A stretch of 64,000 nucleotides of DNA from Corynebacterium sp. (GTDB taxonomy: Bacteria > Actinomycetota > Actinomycetes > Mycobacteriales > Mycobacteriaceae), in NCBI RefSeq assembly GCF_030538285.1, contig NZ_JAUNUG010000007.1:21495-85494 (forward strand), given 5' to 3'. The notes beneath the pieces were generated by a model. The model was given only the letters and a program-made list of their open reading frames with translations. It ran no database searches and had not been told where the DNA came from. Of the stretch, positions 55,768 to 64,000 are shown piece after piece. A program made the position numbers and the translations under genes. Every line of letters begins with the position of its first letter. Position 1 is the stretch's first letter.

Positions 55768-56175
55768 ATGACCATCCTTGCACCTGCACTCCAGCGCTGG
55801 TTGGGCGCCGCCGATTCCTCGGACCTCGATCCCTGGGATGACCTTGACGTGACAGCCCCTCCACTAGCGGTGACCGGCTCCGCCCACGTTGCCGTCTTAC
55901 ATATTTCCGGCATGCCCCGCGCCCTGCGCCCCCGGATTGAGTCGCTCCTCGTCGACCATGTGCCGGATGGCTACGCCCCGCTGGCCCCGGGCCTTGACCC
56001 GCTCACCGCGAACTGGTTCACCTCCTGGCATCGCACCGCCGGACCAGATGCCGGGATCTACGTTGGCTGCCGCCAAGTGGTGTACGGGCCGGCGGGCAAT
56101 CTCCGGGACCTGGCGAAGGAACTGACAAAAATCTCCCGCCACCACGGCTTCGACGCCGAGGTACGGGAGATTTAG
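55768..56175 (+). CDS. Hypothetical protein (135 aa)
   Basis: A soluble protein beginning MTILAPALQRWLGAADSSD with a central beta-rich part (GSAHVAVLHISGMPRALRPRIE), ANWFTSWHRTAGPDAGIYVGCRQVVYGPAG, and a terminal helix NLRDLAKELTKISRHHGF. Composition and codon use are normal. I recognise no family. The structured leader upstream is its most notable feature and suggests regulated translation or transcription attenuation. Confidence 0.65.
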   Translation: MTILAPALQRWLGAADSSDLDPWDDLDVTAPPLAVTGSAHVAVLHISGMPRALRPRIESLLVDHVPDGYAPLAPGLDPLTANWFTSWHRTAGPDAGIYVGCRQVVYGPAGNLRDLAKELTKISRHHGFDAEVREI

Positions 56176-56188
56176 ACCAGACCTTGAC

Positions 56189-56710
56189 TTAGCGCGGGAG
56201 AGAGGACCCGTTCGCGGGGGTGAACTGGGCAAGGAACTCCGACACGATGCGAACCAGGTCCGGCAGAGCCACGGTGCCAACACCCGGGACCGGAACCTCG
56301 ATGGAAGGGGTACCCGGCACAACCAGCACCGGGATGACCGGCTGGGCCGGAGCCGGCGCGGGCTGAGAGGGCGCCGGACGCTGCGGAGCAGGCTGCGACG
56401 GGGCCGCACCGCCGCCCTTGAGGCCACAGCGATTGGCGGCCTCATCCACCCGGGCGAGGGCGTCACGGATCTCCGCGCCACGCGGGTGGAAGGCTGCAAC
56501 GGCCTGCCCCTGGGCACGCTTGTTGTTGTAGTCGGTTTCGTTGGTCCAGTAGTTGCGGGCCTGCTCACAGGAGATCTGGCCTGCCGGAATGCGGTTGAGC
56601 AGATCGTCGACTGCGTCAGCGGAAGCGGCTGGGGCGAATGCTCCGAGGCCTACAGCGAGGCTGGCGGAGACTACGAGGGTACGCGCGAAGAATCGAGACA
56701 TACGGGGCAC
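56189..56710 (-). CDS. Secreted Pro/Ala-rich protein
   Basis: 173 aa (an internal ATG at 56701 would give 170). A classical signal peptide, FFARTLVVSASLAVGLGAFAP, with a probable cleavage site at ASA-DA, is followed by a small helical domain with two Cys (ISCEQARNYW and NRCGLKGG), a Pro/Gln repeat (PSQPAPQRPAPSQPAPAPAQP) and a hydrophobic tail (GVGTVALPDLVRIVSEFL). It is probably a cell-wall or exported protein of unknown function typical of Corynebacterium. Confidence 0.72.
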   Translation of the reverse strand: MPRMSRFFARTLVVSASLAVGLGAFAPAASADAVDDLLNRIPAGQISCEQARNYWTNETDYNNKRAQGQAVAAFHPRGAEIRDALARVDEAANRCGLKGGGAAPSQPAPQRPAPSQPAPAPAQPVIPVLVVPGTPSIEVPVPGVGTVALPDLVRIVSEFLAQFTPANGSSLPR

Positions 56711-56781
56711 TATTCCATATTCCCCGTCGAATGTCAGCCGCGCCCGCGAAAATCACACCCGCCACACAGGCAACATGCATC

Positions 56782-57591
56782 TCAGCTTTCCACCTCTGCC
56801 CAGATCGCCTCGTTGGTCTCGGCCCACAGAGGCTTGGCCCAGTCACCGAAGGGCCGGTCGGTGAGTGCCACCATGGCGCGACCGGTGTCCGGCGCGACCC
56901 ACAGATACGTTCCCGACTGCCCGAAGTGGCCGAAGGTGCCCGCCGGCATGCTGGGGCCCAACCAGTGGGGGCCCTTCTCCCCCTTGATCTCAAAACCCAG
57001 TCCCCAGGGACAGGGCTTCATCATGCCGTAGCCGGGGACAATGCCGTTGAGTTCGGGGAACTGCACGGTGGTGGCTTCCGCCATGGTCGAAGGGTGCAAC
57101 AGGGTGGGGTTCATGAGCTCGAGGAGGAAGGTGATGAAATCGTGGGCCGTCCCCTCTGCCTCCCAGCCGGCGGAGCCGAGCAGACGGGTCCATTTCATAC
57201 CCAGCGGTTCGAGGATGCCTGCCTGCAGGTACTCGGCGAATGACATGCCGGCGGCCGCGGAGACCGCGTCAGCGAGGATCTCGAAACCGTAGTTGGAGTA
57301 GATGCGACGCTCCCCCACTCCACGAATGCGGTCGCCTTCCCGGAAGCCGACTCCGCTGGCGTGCGCCAGCAGGTGCCGGACGGTGGACCCATCCGGGCCA
57401 AGCGGGGTGTCCAGCTCGAAGATGCCCTCCTCCCAGGCCATGAGGAAGCCGTAGGCGGAGAGTGGCTTGGTCACGCTCATGAGGTCGAAGACTTTTCCCA
57501 GGTCACCGACGCGATCGATGTCGTCTCCGTTGATCACCGCCGCAGCAAACGTGTCGACGGGCCAATCCTTCACCAGATCCAGAGCAGTCAC
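56782..57591 (-). CDS. Serine hydrolase (beta-lactamase/esterase family)
   Basis: 269 aa. The class-C-like motifs are SVTK (nucleophile Ser39 with Lys42) in FDLMSVTKPLSAYG, YSN in RRIYSNYGFEILAD, and a GHFGQSGTYLWV segment in place of the KTG motif. There is no signal peptide, so it is cytoplasmic, and more likely an esterase or peptidase than a penicillin-binding enzyme. It starts ten bases after the alpha/beta hydrolase gene, giving a two-gene hydrolase operon. Confidence 0.85.
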   Translation of the reverse strand: MTALDLVKDWPVDTFAAAVINGDDIDRVGDLGKVFDLMSVTKPLSAYGFLMAWEEGIFELDTPLGPDGSTVRHLLAHASGVGFREGDRIRGVGERRIYSNYGFEILADAVSAAAGMSFAEYLQAGILEPLGMKWTRLLGSAGWEAEGTAHDFITFLLELMNPTLLHPSTMAEATTVQFPELNGIVPGYGMMKPCPWGLGFEIKGEKGPHWLGPSMPAGTFGHFGQSGTYLWVAPDTGRAMVALTDRPFGDWAKPLWAETNEAIWAEVES

Positions 57592-57601
57592 GCCCCACAG
57601 T

Positions 57602-58633
57602 CTAACGGGAGTCCAGCGTGCGGATCATCAACCGGTCGATCGCGGCGTTGAGCACCTCGGGCGCCTCGAGTGGCACCATGTGCCCGGCATTCTGGGCGAT
57701 CTGCAACCACGCGTCGGGCCACACCTCAATGAGACGCTCAGCCTGCGACAGCGGGGTGACATCGTCGTTTTCCCCGGCGATGACGTAACCGGGAATACCC
57801 TGCAGATGGTCCCCGGCCGCCAGCTCATCATGTTCCTGAAGGTCCTCGAAGTAGCCGACGAAAGTCTCCAGCGGGGTTTCGTGGATCATGGCGGCGTGGA
57901 ACTCAATGAGGTCGTAGTCGGTCTTGCGGTGAAACACAGTGACTGCGAGGGCGGGAGCGAGGATCATGGCCGCCTGTTCCTTGAACTTGCGGGCCTCCTG
58001 CGGGGAACTTTCCACTGCGTTGTAAACCTGATCGGCCACCGGTGAGGCGAGGATCTGCGGCAGGCCCTGGTCGGACAGCGCCTCAATGGAGGTGGCGACC
58101 AGGATGATGCCGGCGATGTTGCCGCGCAACTCCGGCGGGCAGCGGCGCACCAGGTTGAGTGCCACCAGGCCACCGAGGGAATGGCCCACGAGGATGATGG
58201 GCCCCTCCACCCCGCGGGCGCGGATGACCGCGAGGGTGTCGTCGGCTGCGCCCTCGACGGTGCACAGCGCCGGGTCGACTTTGCCGGTCTGTCCGTGCCC
58301 GCGGACGTCGAGAAGCAGCAGCCGGGCGGACGGCCACCGCTCACGCAGGTGATTGACCTGCAGAAAGAAGGATTCGGCCGCGAGGGTGAAGCCGTGAACG
58401 AACACGATGGTCACCGAGGAATCGTAGGCGCGGACTTTGCCGTACTCGTACCAGTGGACGAGGATGCCCTCATTGTCCACCGTGCCCACCTTGTCAATGG
58501 CGGTCAGGCCGGGCTCGCGCGCTCCGGAGTGCAGTTCGCCGAGTTCCAGGGCGAGGCGGCGGCGACCTCCCGGTGACAGTCGCATCACCCAGCTGCGCGC
58601 GAGGTTCGGAATGTCATGCAGGGCGAAATCCAT
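57602..58633 (-). CDS. Alpha/beta hydrolase
   Basis: 343 aa. Landmarks are VTIVFVHGFTLAAESFF (oxyanion HG), LLLDVRGHGQTGK, the nucleophile elbow LVGHSLGGLVAL near residue 150, GYVIAGENDDVTPL (Asp), and QNAGHMVPLEAPE (His). The N-terminal 60 residues are an extension before the core fold. The substrate is unknown. It is divergent from the acyl carrier protein gene by about 45 bases. Confidence 0.88.
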   Translation of the reverse strand: MDFALHDIPNLARSWVMRLSPGGRRRLALELGELHSGAREPGLTAIDKVGTVDNEGILVHWYEYGKVRAYDSSVTIVFVHGFTLAAESFFLQVNHLRERWPSARLLLLDVRGHGQTGKVDPALCTVEGAADDTLAVIRARGVEGPIILVGHSLGGLVALNLVRRCPPELRGNIAGIILVATSIEALSDQGLPQILASPVADQVYNAVESSPQEARKFKEQAAMILAPALAVTVFHRKTDYDLIEFHAAMIHETPLETFVGYFEDLQEHDELAAGDHLQGIPGYVIAGENDDVTPLSQAERLIEVWPDAWLQIAQNAGHMVPLEAPEVLNAAIDRLMIRTLDSR

Positions 58634-58678
58634 ACTTCGAGACTACCGACCGCGTCGCTGCCCACTAGGATCGGTGCC

Positions 58679-58915
58679 ATGACTTCCCCCGCGCCAGAAC
58701 TCGCCCAGATCATCGAGGAGGCCTCCGGCATCGAGGCCGAGACCCTCACCCCGGATGCCCGGCTGACGGATCTGGGGGTCTCCTCCCTCGCGATGATCGA
58801 GATTGCCGTGCGCATCGAGGATACGTTTGGCGTTCGACTGGACGACGAAACTGTGTTCCGGATTTCCACCGTCGGGGAACTGGCTGAGCACGTCGCCGCG
58901 AACGGCGCCCAGTAG
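58679..58915 (+). CDS. Acyl carrier protein
   Basis: 78 aa from ATG 58679. The four-helix ACP fold is recognisable: LAQIIEEASGIEAETLTPDARLTDLGVSSLAMIEIAVRIEDTFGVRLDDE. The phosphopantetheine Ser is Ser36 in GVSSLAMIE, where the usual DSL triad reads SSL. Corynebacteria use a type I FAS, so a free ACP here probably serves lipoate synthesis (LipB donor), mycolate-related or specialised acyl transfer (inference). It stands alone between an alpha/beta hydrolase and a HAD phosphatase. Confidence 0.88.
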   Translation: MTSPAPELAQIIEEASGIEAETLTPDARLTDLGVSSLAMIEIAVRIEDTFGVRLDDETVFRISTVGELAEHVAANGAQ

Positions 58916-58970
58916 TCACCGACTGCTTCTCGACGCGCAGTCTCGCCCCGCAGCAGCCACAATGGCAGCC

Positions 58971-59774
58971 ATGACTGTCAGCAGCATCAGCTACCTCACC
59001 GACATGGACGGTGTCCTCATCCGCGAGGGTGAAATGATCCCCGGCGCCGACCGGTTCCTCCACGCCCTGCACGAGCATGACATCGAGTTCATGGTGCTCA
59101 CCAACAACTCCATCCACACCCCCAGAGATCTTTCCGCCCGCCTCGCCTCCTCGGGTCTGCGCATCCCCGCCGAGCGAATCTGGACCTCGGCGACCGCCAC
59201 CGCTCATTTTCTGGCCAACCAGCGTGCGGAGGGCACCGCCTACGTCGTCGGCGAATCCGGTCTGACCACCGCGCTCCATGCGAAAGGCTGGATCCTCACG
59301 GATTCCGCACCCGAGTTCGTCGTCCTGGGTGAAACCCGCACCTACTCCTTCGAGGCCATCACCACAGCCATCAACCTCATCCTCGGCGGGGCTCGGTTCA
59401 TCTGCACCAACCCGGATGTCACCGGACCCGCCCCGCAGGGCATCCTCCCGGCGACCGGGTCCGTCGCGGCGTTGATCACCGCAGCCACCGGCATGGAGCC
59501 CTACTACGTGGGCAAACCGAACCCGATGATGCTGCGCTCGGCGCTGAACACCATGGGCGCGCACTCCGAACACACCGTGATGATCGGTGACCGCATGGAC
59601 ACCGACATCAAGACCGGCATGGAGGCCGGCATGCGCACCATTCTCGTGCGTTCCGGCATCTCCGATGACGCCGCCATCGACCGCTACCCCTACCGCCCAA
59701 CAAGGGTCATCGACGACATCGGCACCATCGCCGACGTCATCCTCGACCCCTTCGGAGACGGGCACTACCTCTAA
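58971..59774 (+). CDS. HAD-IIA (NagD-like) phosphatase
   Basis: 267 aa from ATG 58971. HAD motif I YLTDMDGVLIREG, motif II FMVLTNNSIHTPRDL (TNN is the NagD hallmark), KPNPMMLRSAL (Lys) and motif IV VMIGDRMDTDIKTGMEAG. The C2-type cap lies in the middle (FVVLGETRTYSFEAITTAINLI, ICTNPDVTGP). It is a cytoplasmic phosphatase of nucleotides or sugar phosphates. CACAAT ends seven bases before the ATG, consistent with leaderless translation. Its end overlaps the convergent YdcF-like gene by four bases. Confidence 0.9.
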   Translation: MTVSSISYLTDMDGVLIREGEMIPGADRFLHALHEHDIEFMVLTNNSIHTPRDLSARLASSGLRIPAERIWTSATATAHFLANQRAEGTAYVVGESGLTTALHAKGWILTDSAPEFVVLGETRTYSFEAITTAINLILGGARFICTNPDVTGPAPQGILPATGSVAALITAATGMEPYYVGKPNPMMLRSALNTMGAHSEHTVMIGDRMDTDIKTGMEAGMRTILVRSGISDDAAIDRYPYRPTRVIDDIGTIADVILDPFGDGHYL

Positions 59775-60349
59775 ACCTGGCAGGGATCCCGCACCCAGAA
59801 CTTCAGCGCCCCGAGGGTCTCCCGGGCCATGTCACGGGGAACATATCTCCACCGCACGTTGTCGATGTGCGCCACGGTGACGTCCAGGTCGGTGCAGCGG
59901 TCAAAGACCATCTGCGTGCGCCGGGTGTGCGGCCGACTGGTCACCACCGTCACCGAATCCCAGGACTGCTCCGCCGCGAGCTTCTCGACGCCCAACGCCT
60001 CCCCCGCCGTCGTCGACGGCCGGGGATCCAGGCACCAGGTGTCAGCCTCCCCCGTGTGCTCCCCATGGCAATAGGCCCACCCGACCCGGTCGGCTGATCC
60101 CCGGGGAACGGCAACGACGAAAGAATCCGCCAGCCCGTCGTCGATGAACTCCGCGCCGAGCTCATGCCGACCATCGGAGGCCCCGCCGAGTACCACCACT
60201 GCATCGGAGGATGACGCCTGCTTCGTCGGCGGCAGCAGAAACCACACCATGCTGGCCAGGAACCCCACAGCGACCACCAGCAGCACAAGCAACGCGACGG
60301 TGACGGGGCGTGAGCGCCGATAAAGGCGCTTTCGCTGGCGGACGTGCAC
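59771..60349 (-). CDS. YdcF/DUF218-like membrane protein
   Basis: 192 aa from GTG 60349, chosen because AAGGAG lies eight bases upstream. A longer frame up to 60472 exists but lacks a site. A basic N-terminus (HVRQRKRLYRRSRP) leads into a membrane helix (VTVALLVLLVVAVGFLASMVWFLLPP). The outside domain resembles DUF218: SSDAVVVLGGASDGRHELG and VVTSRPHTRRTQMVFDRC. DUF218 proteins are linked to envelope or vancomycin-resistance functions, but activity is unknown. Confidence 0.8.
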   Translation of the reverse strand: MHVRQRKRLYRRSRPVTVALLVLLVVAVGFLASMVWFLLPPTKQASSSDAVVVLGGASDGRHELGAEFIDDGLADSFVVAVPRGSADRVGWAYCHGEHTGEADTWCLDPRPSTTAGEALGVEKLAAEQSWDSVTVVTSRPHTRRTQMVFDRCTDLDVTVAHIDNVRWRYVPRDMARETLGALKFWVRDPCQV

Positions 60350-60441
60350 GGTTCCACTCCTTCGGGTCGACTTTGTTGCCACCCTACCCGGCAGCACGCG
60401 AGGGGCCACCTCGCGAAAACGAGGCGGAGTCACTAGGCTGA

Positions 60442-61551
<1,110 letters not shown>

Positions 61552-61784
61552 GAAAGGGCATCAGAATTCCATTTGATCCCTAACCTATCGGGGCGACTGG
61601 CACAGAAATCACACCGATGAGTAAGAACTCAGCCGCCAGAAGCTTATACCGTTCCCGGGCGATGCTAGGGCGCCGGGGGCTGGTAATGTTATGAGAAGAT
61701 CCACGGGACGAGCGTAATCGTATCTTTTCGCAGGTTTTTCCGTTCAACCCGGCCCGATTCAGTTTCAGATATTAAGGAGAACCA
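61552..61784 (+). promoter_or_regulatory. Intergenic region between nrdF and the UDP-sugar dehydrogenase
   Basis: There is no gene here. GGGCGCCGGGGGCTGG and flanking GC-rich bases near 61668-61683 may terminate nrdF. TAATGT (61684-61689) is a possible -10. AAGGAG (61772-61777) is a good ribosome binding site seven bases before GTG 61785. Base composition drops from here onwards. Confidence 0.4.
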
Positions 61785-63038
61785 GTGCCCGCTGGAAGTG
61801 TCGCGTTCGTAGGACTGGGTTACATCGGCCTGCCGACTGCCGTTGTTATGGCCAATCATGGACTTAAGGTCGTCGGAGTAGATGTCGCACCGGAAAAGGT
61901 TGAAAAGATAAATCGCGGCGAAGTGACGATAGTCGAGCCGGGACTTGAGGATCAGCTTAAAGCGGCCATTGCAAACGGCAATTTCAGTGCTACGACGGAG
62001 ATGCCGGAAGCCGATTCTTACATCGTCGCCGTTCCTACCCCGTTCACAGAATCCCATGATGTGGACATGAAGTTCATCTACTCGGCAGCTGAAGCAATTG
62101 CTCCTCAGCTGCGCGGCAATGAACTCATCGTCCTCGAATCAACCTCACCTCCCCTCACCACCGAGAAGATGGCACGAAGGATCCTGGAACTCCGGACAGA
62201 TCTCGTTGCTGACGGTGCCGACAATCCACACGGCAAGCCCGTCATCTACTTCGCGCACTGCCCTGAAAGAATCCTTCCTGGTAACGCAATGGAAGAGCTC
62301 GTCAGCAACGACCGGATTATCGGCGGTATGACGGAGGAAGCCACACGGCGAGCCCAGGAGGTCTACGGAGTCTTCTGTGTCGGCGAACTACTTGGAACTA
62401 ATGACCGAACTGCCGAGCTGGCAAAGCTCACTGAAAACTCATTCCGCGATGTAAACATCGCTTTCGCCAATGAGCTTTCCCTCATCTGTGACGACCTGGG
62501 GATTGATGTCTGGGAATTGATCGAGTTGGCAAACCACCACCCTCGTGTCAACATCCTGCAACCCGGCCCAGGCGTAGGCGGCCACTGCATCGCGGTAGAC
62601 CCCTGGTTTATCGTTTCTGCTGCGCCGGAAAAGGCGCGCCTCATCCACCTCGCCCGCATTGTTAACGATGGCAAACCCGAGTGGGTCGTGGATAGGGTCG
62701 CGGCTGCAATCGAAGCTAACAAGCCAAAGAAAGTCGCAGCCCTCGGACTCGCTTTCAAGGCCAACATTGACGACCTGCGAGAGTCCCCATCCCTGGACAT
62801 CGCCGTAGAGATGGCCGAGCGATTCCCAGAGGTGGAAGTTCTGGCCGTGGAGCCTAACATTGAACAGCTTCCGGATGTGCTCAGTTCTTTTGAGAATGTT
62901 GTCTTGGCCGACTACAACAAGGCAATTGAAGCCGCGGACATCTTGGTTGTTCTAGTAGACCACGATGAATTCAAGTCTGTCCCAGCAACCTCCATTAAAG
63001 GAAAAAAGATTATTGACACTAAAGGGCTTTGGCGCTAA
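61785..63038 (+). CDS. wecC: UDP-N-acetyl-D-mannosamine dehydrogenase
   Basis: 417 aa from GTG 61785. It oxidises UDP-ManNAc to UDP-ManNAcA with two NAD+, for cell-surface polysaccharide. The Rossmann motif is VAFVGLGYIGLPTAVV; other motifs are VAVPTPFTESHDVDMKFI, VLESTSPP, HCPERILPGNA, AKLTENSFRDVNIAFANEL and the catalytic Cys near residue 268 in GPGVGGHCIAVDPWF. GC content and third-position G/C are visibly lower than in the rest of the window, suggesting acquisition. No epimerase or glycosyltransferase follows here; IS debris does. Confidence 0.93.
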   Translation: MPAGSVAFVGLGYIGLPTAVVMANHGLKVVGVDVAPEKVEKINRGEVTIVEPGLEDQLKAAIANGNFSATTEMPEADSYIVAVPTPFTESHDVDMKFIYSAAEAIAPQLRGNELIVLESTSPPLTTEKMARRILELRTDLVADGADNPHGKPVIYFAHCPERILPGNAMEELVSNDRIIGGMTEEATRRAQEVYGVFCVGELLGTNDRTAELAKLTENSFRDVNIAFANELSLICDDLGIDVWELIELANHHPRVNILQPGPGVGGHCIAVDPWFIVSAAPEKARLIHLARIVNDGKPEWVVDRVAAAIEANKPKKVAALGLAFKANIDDLRESPSLDIAVEMAERFPEVEVLAVEPNIEQLPDVLSSFENVVLADYNKAIEAADILVVLVDHDEFKSVPATSIKGKKIIDTKGLWR

Positions 63039-63096
63039 GGTCTGTGAAGGTTAGAGACGGTACATTACTGAGCCTCTCTCAGCGTGCTACTTTACT

Positions 63097-63119
63097 GGCT
63101 CTTCCGGTTTTAGAGTGCG
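63097..63119 (+). repeat. ISL3-type terminal inverted repeat (first copy)
   Basis: GGCTCTTCCGG followed by TTTTAGAGTGCG resembles the ISL3-family end (GGCTCTTCCG...). It lies about 110 bases before the transposase N-terminal remnant in the orientation expected of its left end. Confidence 0.6.
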
Positions 63120-63205
63120 TAGCTGACCGCAAGCCCCGTTCGGTGTGGCACAATATGTAGGGGTCCTGGCCGGTACAAGATGAGAGTTACGACGCCTCCA
63201 TCTGA

Positions 63206-63740
63206 ACGAAACAGGACTCTACTATCTGCCGAACCGCGGAAATCGGACTGACGATTACCGGTGCCGCCGACGCCGGAACCCTTACCATCATCGACGCCAC
63301 CCCGGTCGCTGTGGAGGATCACTGCCCCGACTGCGCCCAGCCCGGCAAGCTGCGTGCTCACACTGTTCGCCGACTGGTTGACCTGCCTTTCGTGGGGTTT
63401 CCCACCCGCCTGCACGTCCGCGTTCCCCGCTTGACCTGTAGCAATCCAGTCTGCAGCAGGAAGATCTTCCAAGCTTCCCTGAACTGCGCCAATGATGGGC
63501 CAAGCTCACCCACCGGGACACTCGCTGGACCCTTCAAGGCTTTGCGGGCGACCGGATGAGCGTGGCCGCCACCGCCAAGGCCTCGGCCTTGGGCTGGGAA
63601 TTGGTCAACCACGTCGCCGTGGACGCCTGCCGACAGCTCGCTTACGACAACCCCTCCCATCTGGACGGGGTGCGCATCCTGGGGTGGATGAGCACGTGTG
63701 GAAGCACACCCAACACCCCGGACAGCCATCGTCGTTTGTG
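63206..63740 (+). pseudogene. ISL3-family transposase, N-terminal remnant
   Basis: The translation contains the ISL3 N-terminal zinc-binding region: ITGAADAGTLTIIDATPVAV, CPDCAQPGKLRAHTVRRLVDLP and CSNPVCSRKIFQA. It then shifts frame near 63497 (GATGGGCCAAG) to KLTHRDTRWTLQGF and MSVAATAKA...LGWELVNHVA, and again near 63681 (CTGGGGTGG) to VDEHVWKHTQHPGQPSSF before ending at a second IS end. The expected start codon reads ACG (63206) after an in-frame TGA. The element is therefore broken at the start, in the middle twice, and at the 3' side. Confidence 0.85.
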
Positions 63741-63763
63741 GGCTTTTCCGGATTCAGAGTGCG
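63741..63763 (-). repeat. ISL3-type terminal repeat (second copy)
   Basis: GGCTTTTCCGGATTCAGAGTGCG is a second close copy of the ISL3 end. It marks the junction between the plus-strand N-terminal fragment and the minus-strand C-terminal fragment. Confidence 0.6.
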
Positions 63764-63945
63764 TTGATCCTGGCCTGTAGCTGGCCGGAGTGGATCAAGG
63801 ACCGCAAGATGTAGTGGTCCAGATTTCGGAACCCCAGCGCGATGCCACGCAGGTGCTCAAGCCGACCATCGATCGCCTCCACCGGCCCGTTGGACGCCCC
63901 AACATCGAAATACGCCAGCACGTCCTCGCGCCGGCGCCACAAAGT
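63754..63945 (-). pseudogene. ISL3-family transposase, C-terminal remnant
   Basis: On the minus strand the peptide WRRREDVLAYFDVGASNG, then PVEAIDGRLEHLRGIALGFR and NLDHYILRSLIHSGQLQ, is the standard C-terminus of ISL3 transposases (GPxEAINGRLEHLRGIALGFRN). It is cut off upstream by another IS-end-like sequence at 63946, so only the last 60 residues or so remain. It points against the N-terminal remnant, indicating two element copies or a rearranged one. Confidence 0.85.
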
Positions 63946-63968
63946 GGCCCTTCCGGATCTGGGGTGCG
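63946..63968 (+). repeat. ISL3-type terminal repeat (third copy)
   Basis: GGCCCTTCCGGATCTGGGGTGCG is a third, more diverged copy of the ISL3 end, in the same orientation as the first two. The window ends 32 bases later, so its partner element cannot be seen. Confidence 0.5.
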
Positions 63969-64000
63969 TAGCCGGGATGAGAGAGCCAGCATGAGGATCG

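Overview
The window is a high-GC actinobacterial chromosome segment that reads as Corynebacterium. The evidence is the order lipB-lipA-DUF4191-sucE-(RDD)-glnA, a glnA2-glnE pair, an aceE encoding a single-chain actinobacterial E1, an actinobacterial bifunctional RNase H/phosphatase, and ISL3 transposase remnants of the corynebacterial type. The species cannot be fixed from sequence alone. A gcvT end and gcvH beside lipB/lipA show a glycine cleavage system.

Layout. 1-2.3 kb: gcvT(end)-gcvH-lipB-lipA, coupling the lipoylated H-protein to the two lipoate biosynthesis enzymes. 2.3-7.1 kb: DUF4191 protein, SucE-type exporter, RDD protein and primary glutamine synthetase glnA, with a recognisable promoter and a strong terminator hairpin. 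7.1-10.9 kb: small regulators and membrane proteins, including a SRPBCC/TetR pair behind a near-perfect palindromic operator. 10.9-13.5 kb: a zinc/manganese ABC importer operon with an operator-like palindrome. 13.7-16.4 kb: an ornithine-cyclodeaminase-family gene followed by a second, very GlnA-like glutamine synthetase. 16.4-21.9 kb: a 50-aa ORF, PhnA/YjdM, NUDIX, a 1050-aa multidomain DnaQ-type exonuclease and a secreted trypsin-like protease. 22-26 kb: thrC, an MFS transporter and a secreted hydrolase. 26.3-31.6 kb: a Pls/PosA-type membrane NRPS of 1318 aa (epsilon-poly-lysine-synthetase architecture) with a DUF418-like membrane protein. 32.7-37.2 kb: the nitrogen-control pair glnA2-glnE on the minus strand. 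37-50 kb: housekeeping genes (DUF2786, CYTH/CHAD, degenerate galactokinase-like protein, RNB nuclease, RNase P RNA, RNase H/phosphatase, zinc-ribbon protein, Nif3-like protein, HAD, LMW-PTP, SURF1). 50-51.3 kb: a frameshifted DUF559-type gene with two inverted DnaA boxes upstream, and tRNA-Val(TAC). 51.4-61.5 kb: DUF3052, aceE, DUF1707, a gene behind a structured leader, a run of hydrolases, an ACP, NagD-like HAD, YdcF-like protein and nrdF. 61.7-64 kb: a lower-GC UDP-ManNAc dehydrogenase gene and decayed ISL3 fragments, probably an acquired boundary.

How the genes work together. Three glutamine synthetase genes and the adenylyltransferase GlnE make this a nitrogen-assimilation-rich region. 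GlnA and its paralogue keep the adenylylation-loop motif and GlnA2 does not. The most unusual content is: (i) a 12-mer, CTTATCGACGCC, found 13 times exactly on both strands inside and between genes, far above chance; (ii) the Pls-like polyamino-acid synthetase operon; (iii) the exonuclease-TerB-like-BRCT-sigma-region-4-like fusion; and (iv) several undescribed structured intergenic elements.

All calls come from reading the sequence and translations. No database search was run.
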